A stretch of DNA of 49,316 nt, taken from assembly GCA_015067315.1 (NCBI GenBank), contig SVMR01000012.1:1-49316 (forward strand), written 5' to 3'. The notes below the pieces were generated by a model. It worked only from the letters and a program-made list of their open reading frames with translations. It did not search any database and was not told the origin of the DNA. Source of the DNA: Oscillospiraceae bacterium. GTDB taxonomy: Bacteria; Bacillota; Clostridia; Oscillospirales; Ruminococcaceae. Positions 41,604 to 49,280 of the stretch are shown here, in pieces (the first letter of the stretch is position 1; every line of letters starts with the position of its first letter). The translations under genes were made by a program, and so were the position numbers.

Positions 41604-42668
41604 ATGCAGGAAAAAGTACTTATGAAGGGCAACGAAGCCCTTGCAGAAGCGGCGATCCTTGCCGGATGCCGCCACTATTTCGGATATCCGATCACTCCCC
41701 AGACCGAAGTTGCGGCATACATGTCCAAAAAAATGCCGAAAATCGGCGGAGTTTTCCTTCAGGCTGAAAGCGAAATCGCAGCAATCAATATGGTCTATGG
41801 CGTTGCCGCAACCGGCAAACGCGCAATGACCTCTTCTTCCAGCCCGGGTATTGCTCTTAAATGCGAAGGAATTTCCTATCTTGCAGGTTCCGACCTTCCC
41901 GCTCTTATCGTCAACGTACAGCGCGGCGGTCCCGGACTCGGCGGAATCCAGCCTTCCCAGTCCGACTATTTTCTTGCAACCCGCGGACCCGGTCACGGCG
42001 ACTTCCACGTAATCGTTCTTGCACCGGCTTCCGTTCAGGAAATGGCCGACATGACTCTTAAAGGTTTTGAACTTGCGGACAAATACCGCATGCCCTGCAT
42101 GCTTCTTGCGGACGGCACCATGGGTCAGATGATGGAACCCGTCGTTCTTCCCGACCCCGTTGAACTTGACAGCGCCCCCAAGGATTGGGCTGTTACCGGT
42201 ACCGAATGCAAACGCGAACACCATATCGTAAACTCCCTCTATCTTTCCCCGAAAAAACTCGAGGACATCAACCTTGAACGTTACGAAAGATATAAAAAAA
42301 TCGAAGAAGAGGAATGCCTTTGGGAAGAATTCATGATGGAAGATGCGGAAATCTGCATCGTATCCTGCGGAATCACCGCCCGTGTTTCAAGAAACGCAAT
42401 TCTTGAAGCAAGAAAACAGGGCATCAAAGTCGGCATGATCCGTCCTATCACCCTTTGGCCCTTCCCGAAAAAGCCCCTTCTTGCAGCTGCAAACAAAGTT
42501 AAATCCTTCATCTCCGTTGAACTTAACATGGGACAGATGAAAGAGGATATCGAACTTGCGATCCGCTGCAAAAAGCCCGTTTACGGCTGCACCAGAGTCG
42601 GCGGCATGATCACAACCGTTGACGATATTCTTGCTTCTATTAAAGAAGCAGAGAAAGGAGAGGAATAA
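41604..42668 (+). CDS. vorB: 2-Oxoacid:ferredoxin oxidoreductase, alpha subunit (VorB-like)
   Basis: The ATG at 41604 has GGAGG eight nt upstream and gives 354 residues; an upstream in-frame ATG is inside the ferredoxin gene. It shows the pyrimidine-domain signature YFGYPITPQTEV and QAESEIAAINMVYGVAATGKRAMTSSSSPG (shown in two parts by family comparison), and a C-terminal transketolase-like domain (ICIVSCGITARVSRNAI, VGMIRPITLWPFP). Length and motifs fit the VorB (3-methyl-2-oxobutanoate) and KorA groups. The neighbouring branched-chain aminotransferase and Ile/Val T-boxes favour a branched-chain substrate. It would run as a reductive carboxylase in biosynthesis. Confidence 0.88.
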   Translation: MQEKVLMKGNEALAEAAILAGCRHYFGYPITPQTEVAAYMSKKMPKIGGVFLQAESEIAAINMVYGVAATGKRAMTSSSSPGIALKCEGISYLAGSDLPALIVNVQRGGPGLGGIQPSQSDYFLATRGPGHGDFHVIVLAPASVQEMADMTLKGFELADKYRMPCMLLADGTMGQMMEPVVLPDPVELDSAPKDWAVTGTECKREHHIVNSLYLSPKKLEDINLERYERYKKIEEEECLWEEFMMEDAEICIVSCGITARVSRNAILEARKQGIKVGMIRPITLWPFPKKPLLAAANKVKSFISVELNMGQMKEDIELAIRCKKPVYGCTRVGGMITTVDDILASIKEAEKGEE

Positions 42669-42670
42669 TC

Positions 42671-43423
42671 ATGGCAGTTGTTTTTGAAAAACCGAAATCC
42701 CTTACCGATAACGTTCTCCATTACTGCCCCGGATGCACCCACGGAATTGTTCACCGCCTTGTTGCCGAGGTTATTGACGAACTCGGAATTGAAGGCAGAA
42801 CAATCGGTATTGCTCCCGTAGGCTGTTCCGTTATGGCTTATGATTACTTCACCGTTGATATGGTCGAAGCCGCCCACGGCAGAGCTCCGGCAGTTGCAAC
42901 CGGCGTAAAACGTTCCGACCCCAGTAAAATCGTATTTACATATCAGGGCGACGGCGACCTTGCTTCAATCGGTATGTGCGAAACCGTTCATTCCGCCGCA
43001 AGAGGCGAAAATATCACCATTATCTTCATCAACAACGCAATTTACGGAATGACCGGCGGTCAGATGGCTCCCACTTCCCTTCCGGGACAGGTTACCCAGA
43101 CTTCCCCTTACGGAAGAAACACCGAAACCCAGGGCTTCCCGATCCGTGTATGCGAACTTTTAAGCGAACTTGACGGTCCCGCATATCTCGAAAGAGTTAC
43201 CGTAAACAACGTAAAAAACGTCCGCAACGCAAAGAAAGCAATCAAAAAAGCTTTCCAGAACCAGATTGACGGAAAAGGTTTTTCCCTTGTTGAAGTTCTT
43301 TCCTCCTGCCCTACCAACTGGGGCATGACTCCGCAGAAGGCTCTTGAATGGATCGACGAAAAAATGATTCCTTATTATCCTCTCGGAGTATATCGCGACA
43401 AGGACGGTGAAAACAATGGCTGA
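42671..43423 (+). CDS. 2-Oxoacid:ferredoxin oxidoreductase, beta (TPP-binding) subunit
   Basis: The 250-residue product has the N-terminal CPGCTHG motif, the TPP-Mg motif GDGDLASIG with NNAIYGMTGGQ, and VGCSVMAYDYF. The beta subunit binds thiamine diphosphate and forms the hydroxyalkyl intermediate. No extra cluster motif is seen. It starts two bases after the alpha stop and overlaps the gamma gene by eight bases. Confidence 0.92.
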   Translation: MAVVFEKPKSLTDNVLHYCPGCTHGIVHRLVAEVIDELGIEGRTIGIAPVGCSVMAYDYFTVDMVEAAHGRAPAVATGVKRSDPSKIVFTYQGDGDLASIGMCETVHSAARGENITIIFINNAIYGMTGGQMAPTSLPGQVTQTSPYGRNTETQGFPIRVCELLSELDGPAYLERVTVNNVKNVRNAKKAIKKAFQNQIDGKGFSLVEVLSSCPTNWGMTPQKALEWIDEKMIPYYPLGVYRDKDGENNG

Positions 43424-43958
43424 TCATCAGATTATAATTGCCGGCTTCGGCGGCCAGGGACTTCTTTTCTCCGGAAAAGTTCTTGCATACGCGGGTCTTG
43501 CGGAAGACCGTCAGCTTAGCTGGCTCCCTTCCTACGGTCCCGAAATGCGCGGCGGCACCGCAAACTGCACCGTTATCCTTTCCGATGAACCCATCGGTTC
43601 ACCCATTGTTGACCATCCGAACGTCGTTATGGTAATGAACAATCCTTCCCTTGATAAATATGAGAACATGGTTGCTCCCGGCGGAAAACTTTTTGTTGAT
43701 TCCGCACTTATCGGCAGAAAAGTTGAACGCAGCGACATCGACGTTTATTATATCCCCGCAACCCAGCTTGCAAAGGATATGGGCGCACCCACCCTTGCCA
43801 ACATGATCCTTCTCGGCGCAATCGTCAAGGAAACCGGCTGCGTTTCCGCCGAGCACCTTGAAGAAGGACTCCGCCATGCGGTTCCCGCAAGACACGCCGA
43901 CCTTATCGACCTCAACCTCCAGGCTCTTGAAATCGGCAAAAACTATACTCAGGTTTAA
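43416..43958 (+). CDS. 2-Oxoacid:ferredoxin oxidoreductase, gamma subunit
   Basis: The 180-residue product (ATG 43416; the in-frame GTG at 43407 is too close to AAGGA) has the gamma-subunit signature IIIAGFGGQGLLFSGKVLA, SYGPEMRGGTANC and VMVMNNPSLDKY. It contributes to the CoA-binding region. It completes the delta-alpha-beta-gamma set and is followed 20 bp later by ilvE, in the same transcription unit. Confidence 0.92.
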   Translation: MADHQIIIAGFGGQGLLFSGKVLAYAGLAEDRQLSWLPSYGPEMRGGTANCTVILSDEPIGSPIVDHPNVVMVMNNPSLDKYENMVAPGGKLFVDSALIGRKVERSDIDVYYIPATQLAKDMGAPTLANMILLGAIVKETGCVSAEHLEEGLRHAVPARHADLIDLNLQALEIGKNYTQV

Positions 43959-43978
43959 TTGAAAGAAGGCAATTCAAA

Positions 43979-45055
43979 ATGGAATTCACTTTTCCTGTAA
44001 CATATACCGAAAATCCCAAAACCAGACCTTCCGATGAAAGCAAGCTCGGCTTCGGACGCACTTTCAGCGACCACATGTTCCTTATGAACTACACCGAAGG
44101 AAAAGGCTGGCACGACGGAAGAATCGTTCCCTATGCACCTCTTGAACTCGACCCCAGCTGCATGGTTCTCCATTATGCTCAGGAAGTTTTTGAAGGAATG
44201 AAAGCATACCGCTGGGAAGACGGTTCCATCCATCTTTTCCGTCCTTATGAAAACGCAAAACGTATGCAGAATTCCAACGAAAGACTTTGCATGCCCGCCG
44301 TTCCGGAAGATATGTTCGTGGAAGCAATCAAGGAACTTGTTGCCGTTGACGCGGAATGGGTTCCCCACAATCCCGGAACTTCCCTTTATATCCGTCCGTT
44401 CATCTTTGCAACCGACGCGCATCTGGGCGTTCATGCTTCCGCAACCTATCTTTTCTGCATCATCTGCAGTCCTTCCGGTTCCTATTATCCCAACGGAATG
44501 AGCCCCGTTGATATTTACGTTGAAAGCCGCGACGTCCGCGCAGTAAGAGGCGGTACCGGTTATACCAAATGCGGCGGCAACTATGCGGCTTCTCTCCGCG
44601 CGGGACAGGAAGCAGAGAAAAAAGGCTACGTTCAGGTTCTCTGGCTTGACGGCGTAGATCGCAAATATGTTGAAGAAGTCGGCGCAATGAACGTTATGTT
44701 CAAAGTCGGCGGAAAAGTTATCACTCCTATGCTCAGCGGTTCCATTCTTCCCGGCGTAACAAGAAAGAGCTGCATCGACCTCATCAGAAGCTGGGGCATT
44801 GAAGTTGAGGAACGCCTTATCACCGCCGAAGAACTCTTCGAAGCCGCGGAAAACGGAACTCTTGAGGAAGCATGGGGCTGCGGAACCGCCGCTGTTATCT
44901 CCCCCATCGGTTCCATGGGTTGGGAAGATAAAAAAATCTCCATCAACGAAGGCAAAATCGGCGAAACCGCACAGAAACTTTACGATACCCTTTACGGAAT
45001 CCAGAGCGGCAAGGTTGAAGATACCCTCGGTTGGACCGTTAAAGTCTGCGACTGA
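43979..45055 (+). CDS. ilvE: Branched-chain amino acid aminotransferase
   Basis: The 358-residue class IV PLP enzyme contains the IlvE signatures LHYAQEVFEGMKAYR, YIRPFIFATD, GGTGYTKCGGNYAAS (PLP Lys near residue 197), EVGAMNVMF, LSGSILPGVTR and a C-terminal GWTVKV. It interconverts 2-oxoisovalerate, 2-oxo-3-methylvalerate and 2-oxoisocaproate with Val, Ile and Leu using glutamate. Its position after the 2-oxoacid oxidoreductase completes a path from branched acyl-CoA to amino acid. AAGAAGG precedes the ATG, and a short hairpin terminator follows the stop. Confidence 0.95.
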   Translation: MEFTFPVTYTENPKTRPSDESKLGFGRTFSDHMFLMNYTEGKGWHDGRIVPYAPLELDPSCMVLHYAQEVFEGMKAYRWEDGSIHLFRPYENAKRMQNSNERLCMPAVPEDMFVEAIKELVAVDAEWVPHNPGTSLYIRPFIFATDAHLGVHASATYLFCIICSPSGSYYPNGMSPVDIYVESRDVRAVRGGTGYTKCGGNYAASLRAGQEAEKKGYVQVLWLDGVDRKYVEEVGAMNVMFKVGGKVITPMLSGSILPGVTRKSCIDLIRSWGIEVEERLITAEELFEAAENGTLEEAWGCGTAAVISPIGSMGWEDKKISINEGKIGETAQKLYDTLYGIQSGKVEDTLGWTVKVCD

Positions 45056-45062
45056 TATTAAG

Positions 45063-45086
45063 TCTGCATAAATATGCAGATTTTGT
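45063..45086 (+). terminator. Short terminator after ilvE
   Basis: TCTGCATA-AA-TATGCAGA inverted repeat followed by TTTTGT. Confidence 0.65.
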
Positions 45087-45093
45087 AAAAATA

Positions 45094-45122
45094 TTGACAA
45101 AATCCTTGAAAAGTGGTTGAAT
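45094..45122 (+). promoter_or_regulatory. Promoter P3 of the LeuA-like operon
   Basis: TTGACA, a 17-bp spacer ending in AAAAGTGG (extended -10 TGG) and TTGAAT. The layout is nearly the same as in P1. Confidence 0.75.
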
Positions 45123-45138
45123 AGATATATTATTTATT

Positions 45139-45154
45139 TATTAATATATTAATA
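45139..45154. promoter_or_regulatory. 16-bp perfect palindrome near the P3 start site (candidate operator)
   Basis: TATTAATATATTAATA is perfectly self-complementary and lies 17 bp downstream of the P3 -10 box, where a bound repressor would block initiation or early elongation. Confidence 0.5.
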
Positions 45155-45185
45155 GACCGAGCTTTTTAAGGGCGCAGGAATTTTC

Positions 45186-45220
45186 AATCCGGAGCCTTTT
45201 CAAAAGAAAGGCTCCGGATT
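45186..45220 (+). promoter_or_regulatory. 14-bp leader hairpin, possible attenuator
   Basis: AATCCGGAGCCTTT and AAAGGCTCCGGATT pair perfectly around TCAAAAG and are followed by ATTTATATT, a weak T-tract. It lies between P3 and the LeuA-like gene, about 30 bp before the ATG. No T-box core is present, so any control would use a different mechanism. Confidence 0.6.
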
Positions 45221-45250
45221 ATTTATATTCACCCAGAAGGAGATGTTAAG

Positions 45251-46666
45251 ATGAGGAACATCAGAATCAGCGACGTTACCATGAAACAAAGCGGAAAAAG
45301 CGCAGGCTTTACTCTCAGCTTCAGAGAGAAAATCGAGCTTGCAAAACTACTTGACCGCCTTGAGGTATCCGTCATTGAACTACACCCCATCGAAAATCTC
45401 AAAATCGACAGTCTTCTTATAAAATCCATCGCCGCGGCGGTTAAAAACGCCGTTGTTGCGGTTCCTGTTTCTCTTGAAGAAAACGGTGCGGAACAGGTTT
45501 GGAACGCCCTTAAAGAAGCAAAAAAACCCCGTTTGCAGGTTTCTGTTCCGACAAGCCCCGTTCAGATGGAATATCTTTCCCATAAAAAGCCGGAAGCAAT
45601 GCTTCTTGCAATAAAAAACACCGTTTCCGCCTGCAAAGCGCTTTGCGGCGACGTTGAATTTGTTGCCGGCGACGCAACAAGAAGCGATTCTTCCTTCCTT
45701 GAAGCGGCGGTTAAAACCGCAGTTGAAGCAGGCGCTTCCACCGTTACTTTCTGCGACACCGCAGGAGTTATGCTTCCGGAAGAATTCAGCGCCTTCCTTG
45801 AAGGAATTTTTGCTTCCGTTCCGGAACTTAAAGAAATCTGTGTCGGCGTTTCCTGTTCCGACGCTCTTTCAATGGCGGATTCCTGCGCCGTTTCCGCAGT
45901 CCGCGCAGGCGCTTCCGAAATCAAGGCAACCGCGGTTTCAACCGACAACATCCGCCTTGGAAAAATCGCAAAAATCCTTGACGCAAAGGGCGGAACCTTC
46001 GGCGTTTGCGGAAAAGTCCGCATGGCTGAAATAAACCGCGTTATTTCCCAGATAGACCGCCTTTGCCACACCGAAAAAAGCAAGAATTCTCCTTTCGATG
46101 ACAGCGTCCGCGAAGAAGGCGAATGGGTGCTCACCGAGCACGATGATATTTCCGCCGTGCTCAAAGTCGCAGAAAGACTCGGTTATGAACTTTCCGAAGA
46201 GGACGGAATCAAGGTTTTTGAAGCCTTTAAACAAATCGCCGTGCTCAAAAAGAAAGTCGGTTCAAAAGAGCTTGATGCAATCGTTGCTTCCTCCGCTCTC
46301 CAGGTTCCCCCGACTTATAAACTTGAAAGTTACGTTATCAACGCAAGCAATATTCTTGCCGCTTCCGCGCATCTTAAAATAAGCAAGGGCGAACATACCC
46401 TTGAGGGCATCTGCATAGGCGACGGCCCTATCGACGCCGCTTTCCTTGCAATCGAACAGATCATCGGTCTTCATTACGAACTCGACGATTTCCAGATCCA
46501 GTCCGTTACCGAAGGCCGCGAAGCAATGGGTCAGACGGTTGTTAAGCTCCTTTCCGGCGGAAAACTTTATTCCGGAAGGGGTACTTCCACCGATATTGTC
46601 GGCGCAAGCATTCTCGCTTATCTCAACGCTCTCAATAAAATCGTTTATGAGGAGGAGAACGCATGA
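45251..46666 (+). CDS. 2-Isopropylmalate-synthase-like protein lacking metal-binding residues
   Basis: The 471-residue product has the layout of LeuA: an N-terminal TIM barrel (about 1-270), a linker and a C-terminal LeuA allosteric domain (about 355-465; TLEGICIGDGPIDAAF, YSGRGTSTDIVGASILAYL). The barrel keeps GDATRSDSSFLEAA and FCDTAGVMLPEEF. The TLRDGEQ motif, with catalytic Arg and metal Asp, reads TMKQSGK, and the HxHND metal motif reads VSCSDAL; the GERAGN motif is also absent. It is therefore very unlikely to condense acetyl-CoA with 2-oxoisovalerate. It may be an amino-acid-sensing pseudoenzyme or have a new activity. AAGGAG lies eight nt upstream. It overlaps the next gene by ATGA. 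Confidence 0.85.
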   Translation: MRNIRISDVTMKQSGKSAGFTLSFREKIELAKLLDRLEVSVIELHPIENLKIDSLLIKSIAAAVKNAVVAVPVSLEENGAEQVWNALKEAKKPRLQVSVPTSPVQMEYLSHKKPEAMLLAIKNTVSACKALCGDVEFVAGDATRSDSSFLEAAVKTAVEAGASTVTFCDTAGVMLPEEFSAFLEGIFASVPELKEICVGVSCSDALSMADSCAVSAVRAGASEIKATAVSTDNIRLGKIAKILDAKGGTFGVCGKVRMAEINRVISQIDRLCHTEKSKNSPFDDSVREEGEWVLTEHDDISAVLKVAERLGYELSEEDGIKVFEAFKQIAVLKKKVGSKELDAIVASSALQVPPTYKLESYVINASNILAASAHLKISKGEHTLEGICIGDGPIDAAFLAIEQIIGLHYELDDFQIQSVTEGREAMGQTVVKLLSGGKLYSGRGTSTDIVGASILAYLNALNKIVYEEENA

Positions 46667-49173
46667 ATCTTTCTTTCTCAACCCGCGGCTGGCAATCCCT
46701 CGGCTGGGACGAAATAATCGGAATTGCGGAAGAAATGCGCTTTTCCGGAATCGAGCTTTATAACGTTCAGAAACGCCCGGAACTCACCGAAAAAGGCTGT
46801 CCGCTTCATAAACACAGCACCGCCGCAACCGCAAGGAATCTCCGTGAGCGCGGAATAAAAATCCCCTGCCTGGATTCTTCAATCGATATTTCCGTTCCCG
46901 GAAACACCGGTTCCGTAAAAGAACTTATCGATATTGCCCATAACCTTAAAGTTCCCTATGTCTGCGCGGTCGCTCTTAACGACGACGAGGAAACGGTAAA
47001 ATCCTCCGTTTCCGAACTTATTTCCTATGCGGAAGAAACGGGAGTTGTTCTTCTTATAAAGACAAGCGGAATTTATTCCGATACCGCAAGGCTCCGTTCC
47101 CTTATGGACGAATTTGCTTCCGACAATCTCGGCGCCCTTTGGGATATGCATCATCCTTACCGCACAAACGGAGAATCCGCCGACAAGACCATCCGCAGCC
47201 TCGGCGCTTACGTAAAACACGTTCATCTCCGGGATTCCGACGACTGTGATACATATAACCTTATCGGCGAGGGCAATCTTCCCATCGGGGAAATGATGCG
47301 CGCCCTTTCTTCCATTGACTACAACGGTTTCATTTCCCTTGAATGGAAACCGGAATGGATGGAGGATCTTCAGGAATATGAGGTCATCTTCCCCCATTTT
47401 GTAAACTATATGAACCGTTTTGAAAGCCCGAGAGGCAAAAAGCGAAGCCTTTATTACAACTTTGACCATACCGGTCAGTTTATCTGGAAAAAGGATTCCC
47501 TTATCGACCTCACCTTCCCCCAGGTTCTTGATAAACTCTGCGAGGAATTCCCGGACCAGTATGCTTTCCGCTACACCACCCTTGATTATACGAGAACCTA
47601 TTCCGAATTTCGCGAAGACGTTGACCGCTTTGCAAGGGCGCTTGTTTCCATGGGCGTTAAAGCCGGAAGCAAGGTTGCAATCTGGGCAACAAACGTTCCC
47701 GCATGGTACATAACTTTCTGGGCTGCGACCAAAATCGGCGCGGTTCTTGTAACGGTCAACACCGCTTATAAAATCCACGAAGCGGAATATCTTCTTTCCC
47801 AATCCGACACCCATACCCTCGTTATGATCGATTCCTGCCTGGATTCCAACTACGCGCAGATCATCAACGAGCTTTGCCCGGAAATCAAAACAACAAAAGC
47901 CGGAGCGCCCCTCCATTGCAAAAAGCTTCCCTTCCTTCGCAACGTAATAACCGTCGGCTTCAAAATGCCCGGATGCCTTGAATTTGACGAAGCAATGGAA
48001 AGAGCGGACGCCGTTTCCGAAGAGGAAATCGCAAGAATGGCCGCCGCCGTTCGTCCGGATGACGTATGCAATATGCAATATACCTCCGGCACAACCGGAT
48101 TCCCGAAAGGAGTTATGCTCACCCATTACAACGTCGCAAACAACGGAAAATGCATCGGCGACAGAATGGGACTTTCCACCGCCGACCGCCTTATGGTGCA
48201 GGTTCCCATGTTCCACTGCTTCGGAATGGTTCTTGCCATGACCGCGGCAATGACCCACGGCGCGACCCTTTGTCCGCTTCCCTATTTTTCCGCAAAAGCA
48301 TCTCTTGCCTGCATAAACCAGGAAAGGATAACCGCTTTCCACGGCGTTCCGACCATGTTTATCGCAATGTTCAACCATCCGGACTACCGTACCACCGATT
48401 TTTCTCATATGAGAACCGGTATTATGGCAGGCGCAGGCTGTCCGCCCGAACTCATGAGAAGAGCCGCCCGGTCGGACGAAATGAATATGCGCGGAATAAT
48501 CAGCGTTTACGGACAGACCGAATCCTCCCCCGGAAGCACAACTTCCGCCTGGGAAGATCCGCTTGATCTCCGCTGCGACACAGTCGGATATAACCTTCCC
48601 CACGTTGAAACAAAAATTGTTGACCCGGAAACCGGAGAAGAAGTTCCTTTCGGAGTTAACGGCGAATTCTGTTCCCGCGGTTATAACCTTATGAAAGGTT
48701 ATTATAAAATGCCGGAAGCAACCGCAGGAACCATTGATGAGGAAGGCTGGCTCCATTCCGGTGACCTTGCCTGCAAAAACCCTGACGGGACCTATAACAT
48801 CACCGGACGTCTTAAAGATATGATCATCCGCGGCGGCGAAAACATTTATCCTAAAGAAATTGAGGAATTTATCTACACCAACGATAAAGTCAAAGACGTT
48901 CAGGTAATCGGCGTTCCAGATAAAAAATACGGCGAAGAAATTATGGCTCAGATCGTTCTTAAAGAACCGGGCAGCATGACCGTTGAGGAAATGGCGGATT
49001 ATATCAAAGGACGCCTTGCACGCCACAAAGTTCCGAGATACATCGAATTTGTCGAAGGTTTCCCCATGAATGCCGCGGGAAAGATTCTTAAATATAAAAT
49101 GCGCGAAGAAGCTGCAAAACGCCTTGGACTTGAACACGAAAGTTCAATCGACACCGGCAAAATCAGCAAATAA
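46663..49173 (+). CDS. TIM-barrel (sugar isomerase-like)/acyl-CoA synthetase fusion
   Basis: The 836-residue product joins an AP-endonuclease-2/xylose-isomerase-like TIM barrel (about 1-265; ALWDMHHPYR, VKHVHLRDSDD, GEGNLPIGEMM, FISLEWKPEW) to a fatty-acyl-CoA synthetase-type AMP-binding enzyme (about 285-836; TSGTTGFPKGVMLTH near 474, YGQTESS, LHSGDLA, GRLKDMIIRGGENIYP, AAGKILK). The ligase is of the FACL/AcsM type and lacks the XRE-cupin part of the other two. His/Asp/Glu metal ligands in the barrel appear conserved. Coupling to the LeuA-like gene (ATGA) suggests one pathway, perhaps activation of isovalerate or a related acid (inference). Confidence 0.9.
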   Translation: MNLSFSTRGWQSLGWDEIIGIAEEMRFSGIELYNVQKRPELTEKGCPLHKHSTAATARNLRERGIKIPCLDSSIDISVPGNTGSVKELIDIAHNLKVPYVCAVALNDDEETVKSSVSELISYAEETGVVLLIKTSGIYSDTARLRSLMDEFASDNLGALWDMHHPYRTNGESADKTIRSLGAYVKHVHLRDSDDCDTYNLIGEGNLPIGEMMRALSSIDYNGFISLEWKPEWMEDLQEYEVIFPHFVNYMNRFESPRGKKRSLYYNFDHTGQFIWKKDSLIDLTFPQVLDKLCEEFPDQYAFRYTTLDYTRTYSEFREDVDRFARALVSMGVKAGSKVAIWATNVPAWYITFWAATKIGAVLVTVNTAYKIHEAEYLLSQSDTHTLVMIDSCLDSNYAQIINELCPEIKTTKAGAPLHCKKLPFLRNVITVGFKMPGCLEFDEAMERADAVSEEEIARMAAAVRPDDVCNMQYTSGTTGFPKGVMLTHYNVANNGKCIGDRMGLSTADRLMVQVPMFHCFGMVLAMTAAMTHGATLCPLPYFSAKASLACINQERITAFHGVPTMFIAMFNHPDYRTTDFSHMRTGIMAGAGCPPELMRRAARSDEMNMRGIISVYGQTESSPGSTTSAWEDPLDLRCDTVGYNLPHVETKIVDPETGEEVPFGVNGEFCSRGYNLMKGYYKMPEATAGTIDEEGWLHSGDLACKNPDGTYNITGRLKDMIIRGGENIYPKEIEEFIYTNDKVKDVQVIGVPDKKYGEEIMAQIVLKEPGSMTVEEMADYIKGRLARHKVPRYIEFVEGFPMNAAGKILKYKMREEAAKRLGLEHESSIDTGKISK

Positions 49174-49237
49174 GCATAAAAAAAGGCTCCGAACAAAGTG
49201 CACAAGTCCAGTAAAAACGGACAATAGAAAAAAGAGG

Positions 49238-49273
49238 CCTCCTATGGTAGAATTAAGATACTACCATAGGAGG
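49238..49273 (+). promoter_or_regulatory. Perfect hairpin hiding the transposase ribosome binding site
   Basis: CCTCCTATGGTAG (49238-49250) and CTACCATAGGAGG (49261-49273) form a 13-bp stem with a 10-nt loop. The AGGAGG of the transposase is entirely inside the 3' arm, seven bases before the ATG. Confidence 0.85.
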
Positions 49274-49280
49274 TTTTGTT

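Noticed and set aside
46879-49137. A 752-codon minus-strand frame over the TIM-barrel/ligase gene, and similar frames at 43955-45100, 38711-39736, 39809-40420 and 41574-42224
   Set aside because: All are antisense shadows of well-recognised enzymes with ribosome binding sites on the plus strand.
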